64,000 nt of DNA from Heterodera schachtii (GCA_023374025.1 SIJG01000036.1:257426-321425); one strand, 5' to 3'. Positions 34,428-46,950 are shown, counted from the stretch's first letter. Numbers and translations are program-made. The notes: generated from the letters alone by a model not told the origin.

Positions 34428-37400
34428 ATGAAGAAAACACCGAGTAAGTAAATTTTAAATATCAGTAATTTTCCGAAGTTGGATTTTTTGGGCCCACATT
34501 GGCCAATCATGGTGTTTAGATTTAAAGGATCCTCATACAAATAAGTTTAGGTAAAGAATCGGTGTTCTCCACTTGCTCAGAAGCGCAAAGTTCCGAAACT
34601 TTTGCGGTTGGCGAAACGGTGAAAGTCGGCGAGCGAACTGGTTTTTAATTTTGACCTTGGAAACACGCGGACACTACTTTACAGGTCGTGTTGCTTTTGT
34701 CGGAAGAACTCAATTTCAACCGGGAGAATGGGTTGGGCTCATTCTGGACACTCCGGACGGCAAAAACAATGGTTCAGTGAACGGCATCAAATATTTTGAG
34801 GTCGTCGTCACTATTGGCTATAATCATGCATCCTTTATGGAGGCGACTCAACTAATTAGCTGACATTTTAGTGTAATGAGCGGCACGGTCTCTTTTGTCG
34901 GCCGAGTAAATTGGTCAAAATTCGGCCCACTTTGTCTTCTGTTGCACGTTCGCCTCGTGTTCCTCCCGCTGTGTCTGTTGCAGGCGCTCGGTCCCCGACA
35001 AATTCCGTTTACTCCGTCGCTTTTTCCGTCGCAAATTCACAAGCGGGCGGCAGCAGGGAACGTTCGCCCTACGCGGCCCAATTTGGGTAAAATTTCAACA
35101 AAATGGAAATTTTCTGAATAATTGTATTTCTGTTTCGACATTGGTGACCGAGTAATTGTCGACGATGGAAGGGCGGGCAAAGTCAAATTCCTCAATTATG
35201 TCGCTGACCAAATTTTTGCCGGCATTGTGTTGGACCGACCATTGGGCGACTCGGATGGAAAGTTTCAGGCACATAATGGCATATTTGAAGCATTTGTATA
35301 AATTCAGTGCTTTTTAAGGGCATTCAGTACTTCAAATGCTATCCCAAATATGCAACCTTTTTACCCGCTCATCTGCTCAAAAAAGCAGCAACAACAATCG
35401 CTTCAAGTGCATTGCCTCCGAGGAAAACGCCGCGTCCAACCAAAGCGTCGCAACTTCGAACGGACAAAGGCGCCCTTTTGGGGGGCATGGCATTTAAAGG
35501 CAGCAGAGGTGGGTGACACCGTCAATCAAATAAATGTTTAAATTGTGAAAACACAGAGTCTCTGGACAGTTTAATGCGCTCTCCTCCGCCTGGTCACATC
35601 CACGCCTCATCTGTGAGATATTTTTTTAAATAATTTCAGTGGATTAGCAGTTACAGTGCGTGAAACAGTCTCCAACTGGCATTAAGGACAGCGACGTTAT
35701 TGTCAGTCTGAAGGTCGGAGAAATGATATTTTTTTATTTTCAAACTTAGTTGATTTAAAACTTTTAGAAATGCCTTCAAGAGAAGGAAGCCCACTTGGCC
35801 AAGCTTTCCATCGAATTGAGCGAGCGGAGTAACGATGCCGGTGACAAATATTCAGAATTTGCTTTGTTAAAAATAATTCCTATTTCAGACCGACTGGCAC
35901 ATGAAAATCTGAATTTGAAGTTGAGGATTAGTGAATTGGATGCCGACCTAAATGCAACTGAGCGACAGTTGGCCCTAAAAAGCCAAGAGATGCAGCGAGG
36001 CATTGATGAACGCGACAAAAGGCTTGATGATCTATCGTTTTGTTTCACTGAAGCGGAGTTGAAGAAGGAGGAATTGGAGCAGCGAATGAAGGAAATGTCT
36101 AAATCAGCGATGCCAACATTATACGAAGAAGACAAACCGAAGATGATCGTTTTTGAACGGCAAAGTGACCAAGCCGATCTGATCGATTCGGAGATGCAGA
36201 CGGAGACAGAAGATATGACCAAAATGACCAACGAGCTTCCCAGCACAGAGACGCAGACTGAACCAGAAGAGAAGCCGAAAACGGTCACTTTTGCAATGCA
36301 AACTGATCAAACTGATCTGATCAATTCGGAGATGCAAACAATCACAGAAGAGAAGCCAAAGATAATCACTTTTGCAATGCAAACTGTCCAATACGATCTG
36401 ATCGATTCGGAGATGCAGACGGAGACAGAAGAGAAGACCAAAATGACCATCGAGCTTACAAGCACAGAGATGCAGACTGAACCAGAAGAGAAGCCAAAAA
36501 CATTTGCTTTTGGATTGCAAACTGATCAAACCGATCTGATCGATTCGGAGATGCAAACAGTCCCAGAAGAAAAGCCGAAAACGGTCACTTTTGCAATGCA
36601 AACTGTTCAATACGATCTGATCGATTCGGAGATGCAGACGGAGACAGCAGAGAAGCCGAAGATTACCAACAAGTTAATCACTACAGAGGCGCAGACTGAA
36701 CCTGAAGAGAAGCCCAAAACATTTGCTTTTGGATTGCAAACTGATCAAACCGATCTGATCGATTCGGAGATGCAAACAGTCCCAGAAGAAAAGCCGAAAA
36801 CGGTCACTTTTGCAATGCAAACTGTTCAATACGATCTGATCGATTCGGAGATGCAGACGGAGACAGCAGAGAAGCCGAAGATTACCAACAAGTTAATCAC
36901 TACAGAGGCGCAGACTGAACCTGAAGAGAAGCCCAAAACATTTGCTTTTGGATTGCAAACTGATCAAACCGATCTGATCGATTCGGAGATGCAAACAGTC
37001 CCAGAAGAAAAGCCGAAAACGGTCACTTTTGCAATTCAAACTGTTCAAATCAATCTGATCGATTCGGAGATGCAAACACTGTCTGAAGAGAAACCGAAGA
37101 TGACCAACGACGAGGTTCTTGAACTCAATGTCTCGGTTAGTTTATTTTAAAAATGTTTATTTGGTTCATATATTTTCTTGTTGTCATTTTATTCTTTGAG
37201 ACTAATTTTATTTTTCGATGTTGCAGAAATTGCCTATGGATGCTGATTCGTCATTTCTCAGTAATCAAGGACGGAGTTCCCCTTTGTTGGACGAATCATT
37301 GCGCCGTAAATACAATGAAAAGTGTGAAGAAATGGCAGAATTGCGTCATGTAATTTATCTCTTTGTTCAAAATCTTTTCTATAAATTTTCTACAGGCATA

Positions 37401-37864
37401 TGAGTTTCAACAGTCAATCATTTCTAATCAACTGGACGAAATTGCGCGGCTAAAGCAACAACAACAACAACAACTACGAAATGGCGTTCAAAAAAATGGG
37501 TGAGCGAATAAATAGATTCTCACTCTGACAATGAGTACGTTTAAAAGCGTGTTGCTTTTTTGAATTAAACGATGCTTTCCGATTACAATACAAGTCATTG
37601 TTCAGAAGTCCGTCCTCGACTCGTCACCCAACCATTGCTGCTGCTGCTGCTTCGCCGTCGTCCGTTTTCCCAAGCGGTGCTCTGCCCACCATTTCGGGTC
37701 GACCACGCGCTGCGAGGCGAACTTATTGCGAATATTGCGAAATGTTTGACGCACACGACTCGTCAGAGTGTCCGAAAGAAGAGGCAAAAAGAGCAGAACG
37801 ACGCGACCATGAGGCACTTTCACCGCAGAAGTGGGACGAACGGGAACGCACCTTCTGGCATTAA
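34428..37864 (+). CDS. CLIP-170-like microtubule plus-end protein with an expanded QT-repeat region
   Basis: Thirteen exons: 34428-34443, 34551-34640, 34685-34800, 34872-35086, 35133-35268, 35319-35508, 35557-35612, 35657-35713, 35768-35840, 35889-37135, 37227-37349, 37396-37499 and 37606-37864. They encode about 893 residues. Two CAP-Gly domains come first (GEWVGLILDTPDGKNNGSV with ERHGLF; FDIGDRVIVDDGRAGKVKF with GIQYFKCYPKYATF), then a coiled coil, a 21-motif MQT/AQT/LQT repeat region, a second short coil and a C-terminal zinc knuckle (YCEYCEMF, DSSECP). This order matches CLIP-170, which tracks growing microtubule ends and recruits dynactin. The exon at 35133 can be reached only through a GT-TG intron, and the intron after 35268 is GC-AG. 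Confidence 0.9.
36502..37158 (+). repeat. 219-bp tandem repeat in the CLIP-170-like coding exon
   Basis: ATTTGCTTTTGGATTGCAAA recurs at 36,502, 36,721 and 36,940, exactly 219 bp (73 codons) apart. The copies are nearly identical for about 2.6 units, with degenerate copies back to about 36,180. Each unit carries five QT motifs (GLQTDQ, EMQTVP, AMQTVQ, EMQTET, EAQTEP). The strict codon multiple keeps the frame open. Complementary-strand frames here are shadows. Confidence 0.9.
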
Positions 37865-38213
37865 TATTGACGATGCATTTAGACCACTTTTTCCCTTTGT
37901 TTTTGTCCATTCGTTTGTATGATCTTTTGACTTTAAACCCGTGTGCCTTTTTCTCTTTTTTTTTGTCTCATTGAGTTTAATTATTTTTATCAGCTGCCTT
38001 TCATATTCTTCGTTCGGTTTCCTCTTTGACTTTTCTTTTTACATTAAAAATCGAAAAAACTAAATAAAGTTCAATCATGGATTTTTTTCCCCTAAATGGC
38101 TTTTTTGTGCCCATTTATATTGACAATTGGCTACCAGACAACTCTTTTTGTTGTCAATTTAAATGTGCATTAAAACTCATATTCGATTTCAGGGTAACGA
38201 CTGAATCTCAAAA

Positions 38214-40220
38214 ATGAACGGTTCTCTGACAAATGGCAACAAAGTCGACCGCGGCGTCACCATACTTTTGGGCGCGCAATGGGGCGACGAAGGCAAAGGC
38301 AAAGTGTTGGATTTTCTCATCGGACATCACGAGGTAGACGACGGTGGGCACAAAGCCGACATCTATTTCGACCCACTTTGACATAAATTTCCCTGAATTT
38401 TCTGTTGTCAGTTCTTCAGACCGTGTGAAATGTGTTTTTTTCGGAAGGATTACCGGGATTCCGTCGATGGAAATTAATTACAAAATAAAAAAAATATGCC
38501 CGGGGAAAGCATTTGACATTGAGCCTTTCTTTTAGTGAATCTGCTTTTGTTCTTTTATGTTTAATCCCTCTCACTTTCTCAGATTGACATTGTCGCGCGA
38601 TGCCAAGGCGGTAACAATGCGGGCCATACCGTTCTGGCAAATGGCCGCGAATATCATTTCCACCTGTTGCCTTCCGGATTGGCCTCAGAAAAGGTGGACC
38701 GAAAAAACAAAGATACGCCAAAACAATAACTAATGTTGCTGTTGCAGGTGTTGAACATTGTCGGGAACGGAGTCGTCGTCAATTTGGACGCCCTTTTCGA
38801 GGAATTGGAGAGCAACAAAATTGAGGACTCGGCAGACCGACTGTTCATCAGTGACAGTGCCCATTTGGTGTTGCCTGTGCACATCGCAACGGATATCATG
38901 CGGGAAAATGCGTTGGGACAAAACTCGTAACAAAAGGGACATTAAACATCTATCAAATTATTTATATTTTTTCAGAAAACTCGGCACCACCAAACGTGGC
39001 ATTGGTCCCGCCTATTCAAGCAAATGCTTCCGCAATGGCATACGACTGGGCGAACTGCTCTACCAACCAGAGAAATTTGAACAAAAGTCAGTCGCTTTAT
39101 AAAATTAGTTGACGTTTTGTCGTTGTTTAGCTATCGTTCGCTGGTCGCCCACTTCAAAACTCTTTTCCCTGACATTGAATTGGACACGGAAAGTGACGTC
39201 AAACAGTTAAAGGTAGTTTCTTTTTTCAAATATCATTTTGTATTTGTCCTTTTTTGTTAGGCCCATGCCGCACGACTTCTCCAAATGGGCATTGTCTGCA
39301 ACACAACCGTTTTCCTGCACAAAAAGCGTTTGGAGGGCAAATCGATTTTGGTGGAAGGAGCCAACGGCACTTTGTTGGACATCGACTTTGGTCCTATCCA
39401 ATAATGTTCCAATTTCTTTTACCATTGATTGTCTTCTCAGGTACCTATCCGTTCGTCACTTCGTCCAATTCCACCGTCGGCGGTTGCATCACCGGCCTTG
39501 GCATTCCGCCGACAGCCGTCCGTCGCGTCATCGGCGTGGTCAAAGCCTACCAAACACGTGTCGGCTCCGGTCCGTTCCCAACTGAACTGCTTGACGCCGA
39601 TGTTTGTATTCACCCGAAAATGATGTTAATTTGATCGCATTTTTTGTCTTTCCATAGGGACAGCCCAGCGAAGAAGGCAAACGTTTGCAAGAAGTTGGCG
39701 CTGAGATTGGCGTGACCACTCGCAGAAAACGGCGCTGTGGTTGGCTTGACTTGGTGCTGTTGCGTTATTCTGCAATGATCAACGGATTCACTTCGTACGT
39801 TTCACCCATTTATTATTTTATATGTTCATACTTCTTAAGTTTTTCATAATTTTAGTTTGGCTGTAACAAAGGTGGACATCCTGGACCAATTTCATGAAAT
39901 TAAAATTGCCATTGGTTACGAATTGAATGGACAGCAAATTGAGTACCCTCCAGGTGAACTACGACTGTTTTTATGCCGTTCCAATTGTTAATCTTTTTTC
40001 AGCGACCGTCGATGATTGGGCAAATCTGCGCGTCCATTACAAAACCTTTGAGGGTTGGCAGTCGCCAACGACCAGTGCCCGTCAGTGGGAACAGTTGCCG
40101 GAACAATGCCGTGCCTATTTGGAATTCATACAAAATCAACTGGGCGTACCCGTAGAATACATCGGAGTTGGGAAGGGACGGGAGCAGCTGATTGTGCGCA
40201 CGAATAGCGGAGGGTGGTAG
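38214..40220 (+). CDS. adss-1: Adenylosuccinate synthetase
   Basis: Ten phase-consistent exons (38214-38333, 38583-38693, 38748-38926, 38976-39086, 39131-39212, 39261-39390, 39441-39601, 39658-39794, 39856-39953, 40003-40220) encode 448 residues. Motifs are [16 protein letters not shown] (GTP loop with the catalytic Asp), [56 protein letters not shown] and [13 protein letters not shown]. The enzyme uses GTP to join IMP and aspartate, the first committed step to AMP, in the cytosol. The usual TTGRPRRCGW is [10 protein letters not shown] here. A good acceptor (GATTTCAG) lies 23 bp before the ATG with no visible upstream donor, suggesting trans-splicing. Confidence 0.95.
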
Positions 40221-40589
40221 AGAAAGAGAGAAGTCATAATCTCCAGTCATATGTTTCTTGTACTTTACTCATTGATTACTAGGGCTATAAGGTTTTCGAG
40301 GATAAATACATATTTCGCCATGCTTAGTGCATATTTGGCACTTTTTAGTGTATAAAATTTATAGCCCTATGATTACGTATCCATCTTTTTAATGTTTCTA
40401 TTGATATAAAATGTTAGTTTAATTATTTGTTTAATCAGATTGAAATGTTTGCTTCCACTTAAATATTTCCTTTCGATACTTTGCATTTAGAGCATTTGTG
40501 GGTTCCATGGAATACATGGGAATCTTTGGCATTTTTTGTTTGTAAATTTCTTTTTGCAGCATTCCAATCTGCCATTTTCTCATTGCACA

Positions 40590-42205
40590 ATGTCTTGGAA
40601 GGAAACGGATCCGATGACTTTGTGGCGCACACATTCGACGCTGCCCGTGCCCGAATCGATGGTGGCACCGCCACGGCATCCGAATGAAAAGTCGGTTAGC
40701 GCACAGAATAACAAATTGAATTCAAACGGATTGGGTGGGTTGCAAATTCAGCTTTGCTAACCAAGTGGGCGCGGCGCGAAAGAGCATTTGGAGTTCACTG
40801 AACGAAATGAATTCGGAGCAGCGACAGTTGTTCTTCGGACGCATTCTCCACGTATGGCGGAATTTTCGGACCAATTCATATTTGATTCAAATTGCCATAA
40901 TTCCGTAGGTTTGGCCCTACCCGTGGGAACGCCGTGCCATCACATTGCCCCAGACGACGCTTGCTTTCACCAACATTTGTTGTTCCGGATACATTAGTTA
41001 GATAGTTAGTTTCCTCTTCAAAGTAAAATGATAAAATTCAGCGGCCAAAGTGTGCGGCGATGTCTTTTTGGTGGACCCGAAAATCGGCTGGTTGAGTTCG
41101 CTGCGGTCGGTACGTTGGGTTCGCCTGTTTCCCATCGGCTTTCTCCCCCCCCCCCTTTTGAGGTGCCCACGTTGATCCCGAATATGGTCGTCGCCTTCTC
41201 CACCGTGGTCGCCTCTTCTCTGCTCTTCCACCGATTTGTGTACGTCCCGTTCATTGAACACGAGGGCCTTCTCAGTACCAAAAGTATCTTCTGGCGAACT
41301 TTCGGCATCAACTTTATGACTGCCACTGCTGTGCCGTGTATGTTCGCACCGGTGGCAGCGCATTACCACGTGAGCAGTGCAAAACGACGAAGTCGGAACC
41401 ACTCATCCTGTTCAAAACTTTAAGAACATCCGCATTTTGGCGGCTGCCGGCAAACCGCCCATCCCGGCCAACGCGGTGTTGGACTTGATCGTCACTTGCT
41501 GGGAGTCCACTCGCTCTGTCTGGCGCAAATTGCCTCTGCTCGTGGCCATAAACTTTACAACGGCTTTGCTGGCAACTGTTGCGATGGCATGGGGTTGCGA
41601 CCGGTGAGTAAGTGGCCAATGATCGGAAATGAAAATAGCCCAACGCGTAGCCAGAAAAAAATTACGGGAGGGTCAACCGGAGCTTTTTTTTTTTTTGTTC
41701 CGGGCCAAAAAAATTTTTTTGTGTAACTGACCTAAATTTCGGCGCCGTAAAAGAAAAAACGGGAAAATTTGGCCTGAGGCCAAACTTTTGAAAAATTTGG
41801 ATCCGGAGAAATATCTTTTTAGGCTTCACACCACAATGCATTTGGACTCGGAGCTGATCCGAACTTTGATGGACGGGTCGCAGAAGCAGTTCCAGGAAAA
41901 GACAAGTGTAAAAACGTTGATGTTTTTGAGAAAGAAAATTGACCAATTCAACAAATTAGACAAAGAGGTGAGCGGTGCCGAAACATTCTGCTGAATTTTG
42001 TGTACACTTTCAGATTTTCTTTCCTCCTCCGATGGAAGCAAAGGACGGGCCAAAATGGAGGGACAAAACGGTTGATGAAAATGAGGTGAAATGGCATGTC
42101 ACCATTAACCTAAATTAATTTTCCATTTGTTTTTAGGCTCAATTGGTGGTCGGACTCAGTTTGCCACTGAGAAGTTGGAAGGATGGCGGAGACGACGACG
42201 AATGA
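40590..42205 (+). CDS. Multi-pass membrane protein, TMEM126-like (tentative)
   Basis: Nine exons join in phase: 40590-40690, 40752-40851, 40909-40996, 41042-41109, 41163-41369, 41425-41603, 41823-41967, 42014-42085 and 42137-42205. They encode about 342 residues. Hydrophobic segments lie around LPQTTLAFTNICCSGYI, LIPNMVVAFSTVVASSLLFH, FMTATAVPCMFAPVAA and LPLLVAINFTTALLATVAMA; the C-terminus is charged and ends DGGDDDE. The FVYVPF, then a GLL-type turn, then the helix and WRKLPLL layout resembles TMEM126, a mitochondrial complex I assembly membrane protein, but the protein is longer and the match is weak. The intron before 41823 holds a transposon-like fragment. The first intron donor (GTCGGT) is poor, so the start is less certain. 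Confidence 0.55.
41640..41822. repeat. Possible hAT-type transposon end inside an intron
   Basis: GCGTAGCCAGAAAAAAATTA resembles hAT-element ends and the family A MITE ends. A poly-T tract and AATTTTTT-rich DNA follow. No opposite end or target duplication is visible. Confidence 0.35.
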
Positions 42206-42485
42206 TTTCTTGGGACTGTTTGCTGTACATGCCATTCTTTTGTTTTGTTTTTGATAGGGAAATAAAAGCAACAATAATCGTTCTCAATGTTTTTCAATTG
42301 TTCCTTCCTCCCTCACTTTCGTCCATCTTTTTCTCTTTGTCGTCCCTCCGATTGACTTCCGCCGTTTTGTGCAACGCAAAGGGAAAGAGCAAAATTCCGT
42401 TGGTTTTTGTCGTCAGTGGCGAGTCCGTTTGACCTTAACTTTGTCAATGTGCCATCCTTTTCGTTGTCAATTAAGCCATTCTTAA

Positions 42486-45285
42486 TTAATAATTGGTAAA
42501 ATAATTGCCTTCGGCCGTTTGGTCAAATCGGCGAGGGAGCAAATGGCGGAAAATGGCATTCTGTTCGTATTCCAACCGATGATAGCTGAAAAAGGGAGGA
42601 GAGAAACAATTTCACTAATTACAGAATTTGGCACAGACCGTGGCCAAAGGAAAATGCAAGAATAAACGGCGGAGAGAACGGCGAAAAGAGTCCAAAAGTC
42701 GACACTCACTGAAAAATGGAGAAAAAGGAACATTCAATTCGATTGGAATTGCTCGCATTGGATGTTGACGTTGGCATTCGTTTGGTAAATCCAATCTTTG
42801 GACTCCAAAAATTGCATGCCATAAGTGAGCAGAAACAATTGGAGTTGTCTAAACCATTTTTTTATCTCAATTTCATTAATTCATTTGGTCTTTTTGTTTT
42901 TCTCACCCCGAAATGACCAAAAGACCGGACGAAGTCGCTGAAAGGGGAAAATTCAAAAACCGTTACAATTTCCCAATTTCGAAATTCTTTTGCCTTCCTC
43001 CACCGGAAAAGTGCTCTCGACACCCAACTCGAGACTGATGGGGAACACGGGGATGGAGAAGAAGCCGAGCAAAACGAGCAGTACGGACAGAATAACGGTG
43101 TCCAGCTGAGAGTTGTGCGAGTGGCGAAGGAACTGAACGAAATTGGCACTGGCATTTGCGAATGGCATTTTACGATGCACGAAAATGTTGAGAAAGTCTC
43201 GATTTCACTCCTTTTGGGCTTTACCCCAACTGTTTTGGGGCGCCTTTTCCCTTTGATCGCATATTAATTGGTTGCTAATTGCTTTATTTACCAAATTCAA
43301 TGCCACTCCGACGATGGCAATGCCAATGTATGCGCCTTTGATGAATTCGTTGAATTTTTTCGTTCTGTCCACCACCCATCCGCTCAAAATAGAGGCAAAA
43401 GTTCCGCTCACAGCTGAGCCGGACGTCAAATAGCCATTCAACTGAAAGATGATTCTGTGGAACATTAAAATTGAGCAAAAAGCATTAGCCACAGAGGAAC
43501 GATACGGTACTTTGTCAGGATACTTCAGTCGGGATAAATATTTGTCGGCATTTACGAAAAAGGACCATTGGAGGGCGAAAGCCATGCCGAAGGTCAGCGT
43601 TTGGATGTAAAAGATGCGCGAACTGAGGAAAATAATAATTAGTGGCACATATTTAGACTCACAATCAGCCTAAGCTTTAGGCTTGCTTGAGCTTTATTTT
43701 TTAAATTTTTTAGTGTACGAGTTGCCAAAAACCAAATGTCAGAGTTCAATCTGATCAGAGAAACTGAAATTCATTTGATTTGACTGGTCAACGCATTTCT
43801 GTCATTTGCCTGATCATTTCTGTCCATTAAAAATTCGTTTACTTTCGACCTGAAAAGAATTTTAAGGCCTTTGGCGAAGCTGGGCTTATGTTCGCAGTGC
43901 GAAGAAGCGGACGGCGGCGTCGGAGGCCGGGCGCGCGTAACGCACAAAGTGAGCGCAGACACAGCAAAAGCCAAGGCGAAAAGAGAGACATTCTGAAGAG
44001 AGAAGGAAGGAAAAGGAGGCGAAAGTGGCAAATGGGCGAAATTAAAGAGACCAAAAAGAAGATTTGGGACTTGACGTTGGAAACGAACAAAACGGGGGCA
44101 ATTGAGCCGAGGGCGACGCCGAAGGGATTCGCTGGAGACAATTTGCAATTGGCCAATCAAATAATAATTAATTCTTAATTATATTTCCCACCGATAAAAC
44201 TCAATGAATTTGCCAATGCTCGCTGATGCTCGCCGAACCAATGCTCCGCCACTTTTGGCGACAAACACAGAAAAAAGGACTGAGACATTGCGGCGACAGT
44301 TTGGCCTGTCAAAAATAAATAAAATGCCTTTAATTTAATTTGCTCGCTTCGCCCGCCCTAATAATTTCTTGAAAATCGACCCGTATAAAAGACGGGCAAT
44401 CGCCAGTGTTTGTCCAACGACGGAAGTGAGGAAATTACGCGCAGAACAGAGCCCGCCAAATTCAGAAGGGACGCAAAATGGCACTGAAATGCAATCATTA
44501 AAAAGAGGAGGACTTTGAAGGGAAAATGCCGAAATTAGAATGCCAAAACGATCGGTGACGAACATTCCGATGAGACCAGTCAAAACGCCAACCAACTGAA
44601 AGATTTGTGAGCTCCAAAAATCAACATCACAAGAGTCGACGACGCTAAAAAGAGCACAAATATTAAGACACAATATTTTCTATTGGTTTTCGATCACTCT
44701 TCGACTTATGTCTCCATATTAGGTTTATCAATGCGTAACTTTCCTTGCTTTTCTGATCAATCAGTAGTCAATATCCCCCCGATCACCTCCCCCCTAAATG
44801 ATTGGTACTCTCTGATCACTCTCCCCTCGTGTATCACTCCCTCTCACTTATGTCTCTGATCACTTCCCCCCCCCCTCAGGCCACCTTTTGTTCTCTGCTC
44901 GCAGAATTTCCATCTTCGCTGAGGGCACACAGTAAAAAGCATTTGCAGCATCAAAAAAAGAAAAAAAGACAATTCGATCAAATAATTCAGCAAACCATGC
45001 AACGGGGCAAATGAAATCCATTGCTGTGAAGGGAAAGGGAATGACCAAAGGATGATACTGTAAGTAATAACACTGTAACGAAAAATGTTACGGTGGCGTT
45101 GGACAAAGCGATAAGGCACACGGCGCTGAGCACAATCCATCGCTCTGAAAAGCAAAGCCGATTAAAATTATAGTTTTTTTTTAAATTTTACGTGGATATG
45201 AAATGTAACGTTGAGCGGAAACTTCGGCGGCGGAGTTTTGATTGGATTCTGCCGAAGCGTCGCCAGAAATGGACGAAGGCGACAT
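42486..45285 (-). CDS. FLVCR-type major facilitator transporter
   Basis: The minus strand encodes a 12-helix MFS protein in many exons. The start is near 45,285 (MSPSSISGDASAE), followed by RWIVLSAVCLIALSNATVTF, a helix with VGVLTGLIGMFVTDRFGI, NLAGSVLRVISSL, GQTVAAMSQSFFLCLSPKVA, EHWFGEHQRALANSLSF, NPFGVALGSIAPVL, FGMAFALQWSFFVNADKYL, GYLTSGSAVSGTFASILSGW, VVDRTKKFNEF and SIPVFPISLELGVESTFPVE. The end is firm: exon 42585-42486 follows one ending at 42639. These motifs fit FLVCR-family carriers (heme, choline or ethanolamine transport in animals). The exact substrate and several exon edges (42,650-42,870; 44,470-44,520) are unresolved. It converges on the plus-strand gene ending at 42,205. 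Confidence 0.75.
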
Positions 45286-46950
45286 CGGATTTTTATTCGG
45301 GTCTTAAAAAGAGAGAATTTGGACGGACTTTTACGGATTGAGAAGTTCGTTTTGGAAAAGCATATAAAGATAAGTAAAATGGTTTAATGTTCACAAATAT
45401 ACATAAATGTGAGGATCAAAGAAAAGTTGTCAAAAATTAAAAAGACAAAAGGACAAAGCAAACAAAAAGCAAAGGGACCCTCAAAAATAATGAAAAAGAA
45501 ATTTTGAATCATCAGCAAAAAGCATTAAAATTATATTATGAAAAACTGATTTCATTGTCAATTTTCGTTGCCTTTTATATGTATGTTTTACAAAAAAAAA
45601 AAAAAGGCTCTTATTTTCATCTCTTTTAAGCTTTTAACCATAAAATGCAAATGTTTAAAGGAAAGGAAAGGAAAGGAAAGGAAAATAAAATTTAAATTTT
45701 GTTTACCAATTAATTAATTAATTGTTCTAAAATCGCATCTTTTACCCGTCAAATGACACGGGGAAAGAGAAGCGGCGGAAGCTTTGCTCGCCGCTTCCTT
45801 CTTCGAACAGAGCAAACAATGCTAATTCATTAAAATTCAATCACAATTTGGCCCTGCTTTTCTTCTCCCCTTACGCCCTGCTCGTCGAATGATCCGCCGC
45901 CGTTGCGCAAAAGAAACGAAACGGCGGCAACGCCACTGCGAGTGCTTCGGAGTGAGGCGGAGCGGGGGCGAACGACGCCGATGGCGCAGGGCACACTCAG
46001 CCGAACGGCGCCAAAATGAGCGGACGGAGGGGAAACGGACAGAAAATGGCGATGAGTCATTGGGGGGCGGGGGAATGAGGAAAAAGCCTAAAAGGGTAAA
46101 AACACTGACAAATGGGAGAAGAGAGAGAGAGAGAGAGAGAGAGGACGAAAAGCAAAGCGAAATGGAGGATCAACAGCAGAAACAGCACCCAAGAGGAGAA
46201 AATGAGGACAAGAGAAGAAGCAAAAGGAGAAGCGGATGAATCAGACGGGGAGAGAGAAGCAAAGATTAATAAGCAAAAAGGGCCAATTGGGGGGGGGAAG
46301 ACGATTGTTTCATCGGTCCTTAATCTTTCAAAGGATGAGAAGCAATGAAAGTTCGTCATTTATAAACAAATTTTGAATTGCCAATTTAATCCAAAAGTCA
46401 GACATTTGTTAAGAAGCATTTTTTAAATTTTATTCCTCGGAATTCTCTTAAAACTGTTCGGAAATTTGTCGCGACATTACGTGATTCATCAGAAAAAACG
46501 GCAAAAAAGGGGCATTTTGGAGAAACAACGAACGGAAGAAAAATGAAGAATTAAAATTTTAATTTGTGTTTCCACCCTCGAGGGCAGCAGAACATCTGAA
46601 AGACATTAAGCGAAAAGCACATGGGTTGGACGAGATTCACTGGGAAAAGAGAGCTTAATTGGACCCATTCAGAAACATTTTGGAGAAACGGAGAACAGAG
46701 AGTGGCCTTATGAACAGATTTTTAACAAAAAATGAGGAAATTCATCAAATTGGGTGCCGACAAATTAACAAAATTTAAAATTTATTTGCTCACAAATATT
46801 TCTCATAAAAAAATTCGATAGGACTCATAAGCTCTGATTGGACCTCATAAAGTGCAATAAAGCCGCTTTTTCCATTTACCGTCTGAGGCACAATAAAAAA
46901 AGGAATAAGAAACCCCACCCATTCTTCAGTATTTCCCGTTTTCTTTTCCA
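45286..46950. other. Intergenic interval with simple repeats
   Basis: Contents are a GGAAA pentamer repeated about five times near 45,659-45,684, a GA dinucleotide tract at 46,116-46,142, a purine-rich stretch to 46,300, and AT-rich DNA to 46,940. A minus-strand frame at 46,060-45,833 (ending GQIVIEF and stop) has balanced codons and could be an exon, but no partner was found. Confidence 0.5.

Noticed and set aside
35776..36610. Long minus-strand open frames opposite the CLIP-170-like repeat exon
   Set aside because: They mirror the 219-bp repeat, whose codon-multiple length keeps other frames open. The plus strand has the coiled coil, phase-correct splice sites and family match.
43839..44178. 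Plus-strand basic ORF in the transporter gene
   Set aside because: The minus strand encodes FLVCR-family motifs in this interval; the plus ORF is their shadow.
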